From NCBI GenBank assembly GCA_027596075.1, contig JADGJC010000002.1, forward strand, positions 310,001 to 374,000: a stretch of DNA of 64,000 nucleotides. Direction: 5' to 3'. Source of the DNA: Rhizophlyctis rosea. Its lineage: Eukaryota > Chytridiomycota > Chytridiomycetes > Rhizophlyctidales > Rhizophlyctidaceae. The position numbers and the translations under genes were made by a program. This document shows, piece by piece, positions 57,646 through 64,000 of the stretch. Under the pieces are notes generated by a model. That model was not told the DNA's origin. It searched no databases and saw only the letters and a program-made list of their open reading frames with translations. How positions within the stretch are numbered: position 1 is the first letter of the stretch; each line of letters opens with the position of its first letter.

Positions 57646-59603
57646 GGTGAATTCAGTTGCGTGTGCTGAGAAACTGCTGAAGACTCAATGAGTGTCGTGT
57701 TCACATATGATGCTGCCCCTTGCCCATGGAAGACTTGCAAAACACAAACGGTGCGACACCGTACAGATCGATACTGACCAGCGATGGCCTCTCCCTAGCA
57801 GTTGACGGCTTGTTTGTGTTTGTAAATAAAGGTGAGAGGGCGCGTCCAACGCTTTGCTTGTGAGCCTGTTGGCTCGTGGAACGACAGTATAAGGGGCAGT
57901 CACAGAAACAGATCTCCCGCCTCGAATATGGTTGGTCTGCTCAAGCACTAATGATGGACGGTGTGGGTATTGCGCAGCTGTGTGAGTGTTGTTCAGTTTA
58001 CCTATCGTTTTCGTTTCCACTGCCACTCCCGGGCTGGCAGACAAGGCTGGTAGCCTGGTACCCGTATCATTTGGATGAACCAAAATTCATTCATGCTCAC
58101 AGCCCCCATCTTGGCTGTGGCGTTCTTACACCCACAATCTCAACACCAAGCCAGCCGCAGCCTCCGATGAACTGAACACAAAGTGGACACAAATTTCACA
58201 AAGATTTGACAGGTTGAGATTTGGGACAACTATCCACTGGTTGCATCGCGGATGTACAAAACTGCATCCTGCAGATTCACAGCGATCATCACCAATGCAA
58301 AAAGGGTTGTTAGCCTTTGAACCATATGCATTGGGCATTTCACAATTTTGATCCCTAAATCTTATCAGATTGTCTCTTCGCACTCTCAGCTATACTTTCC
58401 GTATATGTAGCGCGGGCCTGTAATTTGATCAGGCAATGTATCTATATGTTTAACAGGAGATGGGTGTGAGAGTTTTCCCTCGTAGAATACCCGTCTCTGT
58501 CGCGCCAAATGCAGCGGTGTCATTGTTCATTATTTTTGCATTTTATCATTCTTTGCCCAGTAGGCAGTCCGTCAGTGATTTCATTGTCATTTCCGGCGTC
58601 CATATAATCCAGACTATGTGTTGTACAATCAAAGTGTCCAGTCAGGTGTTGGTTGCCGACTACCGGCGCAGAGCATGTTAGATGAAAAAGGTGAGAGAGT
58701 GCGGAAGTGCCTTAAAAAGGGACCAGTTGGCCAGTTGGCGACTTCGGCGAGTCCAACCGTCCGGACTCTCAACCTCTTCCCCACTTTCACATGCTATTGT
58801 GGCTTGTATGTGAAGGTCCTTGACCTCCAGTGGCTGCAGGCATGTGATCGACATTGCATTTGCATTTTTGAGGCGCGACGCGCATGACAGACGTCACGAC
58901 TCACAAACACCCACGAGAACGGTCGAAACAAAGGGGTTTCCATTTGTGGAGTGACAAGGTTTTCATCCATTGGCTGACACGTTTCTGAGAATTGGTAGTA
59001 AACTATTCATTCCATCCAGTGGGCAACCTAGAACCCCTTTTGCGTCCTCCGATACATGGAAAGTTGGAAACTCTCCTGGTCTTTACCCCACTTTCACGTT
59101 CACCTGTAGTGCCACCAAAGTTGTCAGGTGTCCATTTGTCTCTCTTCCCACACCACAGAAAGCTGCAATTTACTTTGATGAGCGTGTGATCCGGCAATAG
59201 ACGGGTGGGTGAAAGGTGGTCTTTTCGGAAGAAGTTGGAACATGGCGACTCATTTGTGACCCGCCGTTGAACATATATGTATCTTGCTCCCATCAAACAC
59301 CTCACCTGCGCTTCCGTTCAACCCTGTCCCGGCAACCCCACTCGCAATACCCCTCCTCCTCTTGCACTGCTGTCTCATTCCCAATAATCGCATGATAACA
59401 GATACAGCAGCATTGGTGTATGACCTTGTTTGAACCGTAAATACCGTTGTACCCAAGCCTCCATTATCAAGTCCAGGTACATGCTCATTTGCTTCAGGTC
59501 CAGCGACATATGTGGGGCCAACTAAACAATCATTGCATCCTCCTAGGAAACTCCAGCATCCCGCAGACATAATATTTCTTTCATATTTGCAATCCCCGGC
59601 ACT
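57646..59603. other. Gene-poor stretch, 2.0 kb
   Basis: No credible gene. The longest frames (57685-58083 and 59250-59570 on the minus strand) have no recognisable domain. The second ends close to the SFC1 start and could be a small divergent gene, but I cannot support it. No repeats or tRNA recognised. Confidence 0.45.
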
Positions 59604-60893
59604 ATGACGTCAAATAGGAAGAAAAACTCTGCCATTCACCTTTTCGCGGGCGGCGCGGCGGGTTTTTGCGAAGCGCTCACATGTCATCCGCTGGATACAA
59701 TCAAAGTGCGGTTGCAGCTGAGAGGGGAGAGGATGGGCGCGAAGAAGCAGCCAGTGTTGTCCGTCGCGGGCCATGTTCAAAACGGCATTGCAGCAGAGGT
59801 GGCAAAGGTATGGTGTTCCTATGCCGCATGGAGTGTTTGGGAACGGCCCCATCTGAATACTCATTCGAACGCATTCTTAGCCAAAGCGGCAAACCTTCAT
59901 CAACGTCGGAGTACAAATCGTTCAGAAGGAAGGGTTCTTGTCCTTGTACAAGGGTCTCGGTGCGGTCGTGTCGGGAATCGTACCCAAAATGGCAATTCGG
60001 TTTTCGTCGTTCGAGTGGTTCAAGGAACAGCTAGCAGATAAGCAAACAGGGAAGGTTAGCGCAATGGGAAATTTCATTGGTAGGTAGCAATTCATCGAGC
60101 ACTTACAGCGTCGCGTGCGAGCTCTCAATTTATCAAATTTGTTTATAGCTGGGTTGGCGGCGGGAACAACGGAGGCCGTCACGGTTGTCACACCTATGGA
60201 CGTGATCAAGATTCGTCTGCAAGCACAGCGGCATTCCATGTCAGATCCCCTTGACATCCCGAAATATCGAAACGCTGCACATTGCGCGTATCTTATGGTT
60301 CGGGAGGAGGGACTTGGCTCGCTGTACAAGGGTGTTGCATTGACGGCCATTCGGCAAGGTATGTGACACGACCAATTATTTAGCAGTATATTTCAATGCA
60401 CTTCCAAGGCTGATACCATCCGTATAACACCACAGCAACGAATCAGGCCGCCAACTTTACAGTCTATCAATACCTGAAGCAGAAAATGCACGAACTTCAG
60501 CCTGACCGCGCCGGCTCCCTCCCCGCATACCAACACATGGCCATGGGTTTCATTTCCGGAGCCTGCGGCCCGCTGTTCAATGCGCCCATCGACACCATCA
60601 AGACGCGCATTCAGAAGAACCCGTCCTCTGAGAAGGGATACAAGCGCTTTGTGAATGTGACGAAGGGCATCATTCAAAACGAGGGCTTCACTGCTTTCTA
60701 CAAGGGTTTGACACCTCGTGTGCTGAGAGTCGCGCCTGGACAGGCGATCACGTTCATGGTGAGTGCATGCTGCTGAAGGAGTTTCATTGCGCTGGGTGTC
60801 TAATTGTTTGCATGATGACAGGTTTACGAGCGTGTTTATAAATGGATGGTTGCTGTTAGCGAGAGCATTGCCATTGAAGACCATGCGCGCTGA
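59604..60893 (+). CDS. SFC1: Mitochondrial succinate-fumarate carrier (Sfc1/Acr1)
   Basis: Inner-membrane antiporter that brings cytosolic succinate into mitochondria in exchange for fumarate, needed for growth on acetate or ethanol. Three carrier repeats are visible, each with a Px[DE]xx[KR] motif: HPLDTIKVRLQ, TPMDVIKIRLQAQ and APIDTIKTRIQ. Segments that mark Sfc1 rather than other carriers include GFLSLYKGLGAVVSGIVPKMAIRFSS-like (across the intron near 59,900-60,000), RQATNQAANFTVY, and GLTPRVLRVAPGQAITFMVYE. Five exons or so, with introns near 59,810-59,885, 60,082-60,150, 60,360-60,435 and 60,759-60,820. TGA is at 60891-60893. Confidence 0.93.
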
Positions 60894-61496
60894 TTTTTGC
60901 TAACAATGTCGTAGCCTATGACGATGAATTGTGTCAAGTTCTTAACTTTGATGTATTGTATCCGACACTATCATATTGTAATTTATATAGTCATCTATGC
61001 CGTCTCAAGAGGGAAGACTGTCATTCGCTGCTTGGCGGGAACTGTGCCGAATTGATTGTTAGAGAAGTAGCAAAGGGAGGCGGCCGTGCTCGAAAAAGCC
61101 CAATATCCTGCCAAGTCCGCACTATTGTTGGCTGGGAAATGGAAGGAGGTGATTACCGCACATCATACATTCAATCGAGGAAGACAACCGCGTCGATGCC
61201 CAAAGATCCTGCCGATGTATTGAATTTTGCAATGTTTGGGGTGTTGCAAGAGGACCCCTGAGAGGACCCTGACCCGCTGGAAGCTGCCAAGTTGCCAACC
61301 TGCTGCGGCGAAGTTGGATGAGACAGATTATGTCATATGACTGTGCCACCGGATGGTTGATGTGGTCAAAGCTTACTGAGGAAGGGGTTTCTGCAATAAA
61401 AGGTTGATCCCCCAGTCCTTTCGTCTCTTCCTCCCGTCTCACAAAGCATTCATCAGCAGCCGAAACGCATATTCCACCAATGCAGGCTCGCTAAGT
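60894..61496. other. Intergenic, 600 bp
   Basis: Between SFC1 and the H15/SP-RING gene, both plus strand. The plus-strand frame near 61,404 is open but has no ATG before 61497. Nothing else recognised. Confidence 0.5.
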
Positions 61497-64000
61497 ATGC
61501 AGACATTCTACATCCTCGGTGTCGTCCCTCCCAGCGGCGACTCGCCACCCTCGGGGTCTTCTGCTCCAGCAGCAGAAGCCTCCAACACCGAGTCTGCAAG
61601 TCTGCCGACAGGAACAACAATCAAAACAGAACCAAAACTTTCGGTCGGAGCTGTCCTCAAAAAAATCCAAGCAGCAAAGAAGGCAAAGAAGATCAAAAAG
61701 ATCAAAGTGAAACCACCACAGCTCCCGAACAACAATCATCCTGCCTATGGGAAAATGGTGACAGCTGCGATACTTGCGATGGTAAGAGGTGCAATGCGTG
61801 CGCACTTGGAGTTTGAGAACGCTCATTCCCTCGCCTAACAACAATTTTGCCTCGCGCGTTCACAATTTACAAAAGGGTAAGAATGGATCCTCTCATGACG
61901 CTATCGTGGGGTATATCCGGGCAAATTGGAACGTGAAGTCCGACACAGACCGTCGTACGCGAGTTGCCAATGCTATCAAAGCCGGAGTCCGGAACGGTAT
62001 CTATGTTCGAAGCAGGCGCAGAATTAAACTGGCACCGGCTGCTGCAGAGCATCTTGCTGCTCCTACGAGAAGAGCCGCTGCAGCGCGTGGTGCAACCTCA
62101 ATGAGCCGCGGTATCAAAGTGGAACGGACTACTGCTGACCATGCCACCGCACAATTGGACCACGGTATAAAACCGGAACCGGCTACTGCTGAACATCCTG
62201 CTGGACAACCGACACAACGCGGACCACCCACTACCCCAAAACGAGAGAAGAATGACAAATCGATGAAGACTGACTTGGCTTTCGTGGCTCCCCGTTCCTT
62301 CCGTGGACTATATCTGCCGGGATACGCACACATGGCCGGACTCATTGAGGGGAATGCGGACACGCGTGATTTGGTCTGGCGAGAGGAGAATCAGCAACCA
62401 ATCCCCTACGCGCCACATGCGAACTTCAATCAAGAACAATGCATCCGAGCATATCAGTGAGTCATGCTGATATTTGATAACAACCTCTGTGCCATCAATT
62501 GATCATAAATTATCTATGCCGCCACTAGAGCCTTGAAGTTGATCTTCCAATTCTTTGGTCGCATACACCCGCCCGTCCGTCCCTACTGGGCTCCTCCCGG
62601 CCCAGAAAAGTTGCAAGTCAGTCCACTTCGCGCACTTCACCTCCCCAGATACGGGCATGTGGCCGAGTTCGTTGAGGCAGATCCCGATACAATGGATGTG
62701 ATGTGGAAAGAGCAGAATGGCGTTGCTGTTCCGCATCTTGAGCAGATGAAGCCGCTGGAGAAGAGAAAGCGTGCGAATCAGTACGTTGAACATTTCCATG
62801 CTATACTGGGTTTTATACTGATCGATTCTCCGTGTGGCTGCTCCTATTTCAGCGTCCTAAAGGACATCTTAGCCGTTTGTGACCTACCCTATCGTCAAGA
62901 GTGGTTTCCTGTACTGGAAAATGGTCAGGGCTTGGAAACTTCGGCAAACAAGATGACAGATCATCAGGTGGAGATCAGGAGAGAAGTGAACGAACAGAAT
63001 CGGGAAGGGCGGGGCAAAGGAAGTCAGGAACCGAACCACAACGGCAACGGGAAGGGAAATCCAAAAGCGAAGAGCAAAAAGACGCAGGTTCAGGACGGGA
63101 GGGGGGACGAGCGGGAGCACATGAACTTCTACCCGCTGTGCGCACTCCAACTGGGGAAATACAAAGATGTTGCCCCGATCATCGAAAGTCATGCCGACAC
63201 ATGCACGCTACTTTGGCGGCGTACGAATTTGAAACCCTATGAAGCCGTGCCACACTTCCTGTGTGAAGATGCTACTGAGGAGCAGGAAGTCCGAGCCAAC
63301 CAGTAAGGACCAACTTTCTGCACGTTGAGCTATGATACAATGCACATCTGTTCCTATTTACTGATGATTTGGGCTAGTGCGATCGAGGTGGCATTCAGAA
63401 GTTGCAATCTCAATCTCAAGGCTGAAAACCGAGTTCGTTCGTTCCCGAAGAATCGTGGGTTGCAAGAACGGTGGTTCCCGTTGGTGGTGCAGCAACGGGA
63501 TGAGGAAGTACGACTTGCCGAAGCTCACAGAGCCAAAAGAACTGCAGTCAAGTCGAAAACGGATCGTATTGTGTTCTTTGACATTGACACTTCCATGGTA
63601 AGGTACTCGTGTAATGTAGAGTGCGTTGTCGCCTTTAATGACGCACAATGTCTTTCAGGAGGAGCATCGTGCGCAGAATTCAAAGTACGCCTGCGATCCT
63701 GATCCAAAATGGAAGAGGGACACGCATGAATTGGAGAGCCAAAGCAGCAAGCGTGCCCGCATCGATGTTGAGCAATCTGACATTGATGAAGTTGTGAATC
63801 ATCTGATCTGGTCCACCATCGCCGGCGAAGGAGACGACATCGAGGATGACGGTATCCACGTTGGGCCGCAGCGGGTCAGTCTCCGGGACCCGCTGTCAAT
63901 GCTGCGCATCCGCACGCCTGTGAAGGGGAGGGGATGTCGTCATCTCGGCTGCTTTGACCTCGATACGTACGTCCGTTTGAACGAAAGTCTTCCGAAATTC
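61497..64000 (+). CDS. Linker-histone (H15) / triple-module / SP-RING protein, partial
   Basis: Probable chromatin-bound SUMO E3 ligase, cut by the window end. Exons 61497-61781, 61876-62456, 62529-62780, 62853-63302, 63378-63597 and 63659-64000 fit in phase: 710 residues seen. Residues about 80-150 form an H15 linker-histone globular domain (HPAYGKMVTAAILAM, GSSHDAIVGYIRANW, TRVANAIKAGVRNGIYV). Three copies of an unrecognised ~80-residue module span 235-318, 319-401 and 463-563. From residue 669, VSLRDPLSMLRIRTPVKGRG then CRHLGCFDLDTYVRLN match the first half of the PIAS/Siz SP-RING, with the Cys-x-His zinc ligands. Three psi-K-x-E SUMO-acceptor sites (residues 42, 175, 193) and a SUMO-interacting-type IVFFDID (587-593) fit. 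The remaining SP-RING cysteines lie beyond the edge. Confidence 0.85.
62293..62616 (+). repeat. Module copy 1 in the H15/SP-RING gene
   Basis: Coding repeat with core LYLPGYAHMAGLIEGNADTR, a tryptophan-basic-Glu-Asn turn, then AYQ|ALKLIF across a phase-2 intron and PYWAPP at the end. Aligns with the copies at 62617-62937 and 63121-63498. Confidence 0.75.
62617..62937 (+). repeat. Module copy 2 in the H15/SP-RING gene
   Basis: Coding repeat with core LHLPRYGHVAEFVEADPDTM, then ANH|VLKDIL across a phase-2 intron and QEWFPV at the end. Confidence 0.75.
63121..63498 (+). repeat. Module copy 3 in the H15/SP-RING gene
   Basis: Coding repeat with core LQLGKYKDVAPIIESHADTC, then ANH|AIEVAF across a phase-2 intron and QERWFPL at the end. 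This copy is longer, with an inserted loop before the closing tryptophan. Confidence 0.75.

Noticed and set aside
59250..59570. 106-residue minus-strand open frame just upstream of SFC1
   Set aside because: Starts with ATG but has no recognisable domain and no second line of support; kept only as a remark in the gap entry.

Overview
This window reads as nuclear DNA of an early-diverging, zoosporic fungus, most likely a chytrid. Genes are intron-rich with short GT-AG introns (mostly 50-90 nt, often with a CTAAC or CTGAC branch site). Fungal-type genes are present: an Sfp1-like zinc finger, Ilv2, the Sfc1 carrier, an Hda1-type deacetylase and a DUF7918 protein. They sit beside genes that yeasts and moulds usually lack: the ciliary protein CFAP418, the DET1 ubiquitin-ligase adaptor and Integrator subunit 8. 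Gene order shows no operons. Many neighbours are divergent pairs sharing 130-650 bp promoters. No rRNA, tRNA, CRISPR array or intact transposon was recognised.

Layout. 0.5-2.5 kb: Sfp1-like C2H2 regulator. 3.9-6.3 kb: MOCS1, a fused molybdenum-cofactor gene with an apparent splice switch. 6.4-9.6 kb: a small helical-repeat protein, CFAP418 and the rhomboid-UBA protein UBAC2. 9.9-15.6 kb: DET1 and APC4, divergent. 15.6-21.2 kb: an F-box protein ending in a CaaX box, a DXD glycosyltransferase, an alpha/beta hydrolase and WDR83. 21.3-24.3 kb: one protein joining an E2 (UBC) fold, an F-box and a TerD domain. 24.9-32.2 kb: GPATCH1 and ILV2, divergent, with two Gcn4-type sites between them. 32.5-41.9 kb: HDA1, INTS8 and a peroxisomal enoyl-CoA isomerase. 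42-48.4 kb: an RGS-like protein, a gene-poor gap and a disordered basic protein. 49-54.8 kb: MATH-BTB, UPF0145, DUF7918 and an F-box/XPA-fold protein. 55-57.6 kb: a multi-pass membrane protein with a claudin-like signature. 59.6-60.9 kb: SFC1. 61.5 kb to the right edge: a partial gene joining a linker-histone H15 domain, three copies of an unrecognised ~80-residue module and an SP-RING (SUMO E3) domain.

How the genes relate. About ten of the 26 genes act in ubiquitin or SUMO conjugation (UBAC2, DET1, APC4, three F-box proteins, one of them also an E2, MATH-BTB, the SP-RING protein). They look like independent genes, not one pathway. ILV2 (valine/isoleucine), MOCS1 (molybdopterin), SFC1 (succinate/fumarate exchange) and the isomerase (peroxisomal beta-oxidation) are metabolic. 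GPATCH1 and probably WDR83 belong to splicing, INTS8 to RNA processing, HDA1 to chromatin.

The most interesting items are the H15/repeat/SP-RING gene, the UBC-F-box-TerD fusion, the MOCS1 splice switch and the F-box/XPA gene. All exon models were built by hand from splice signals, reading phase and remembered family alignments; no database search was run.
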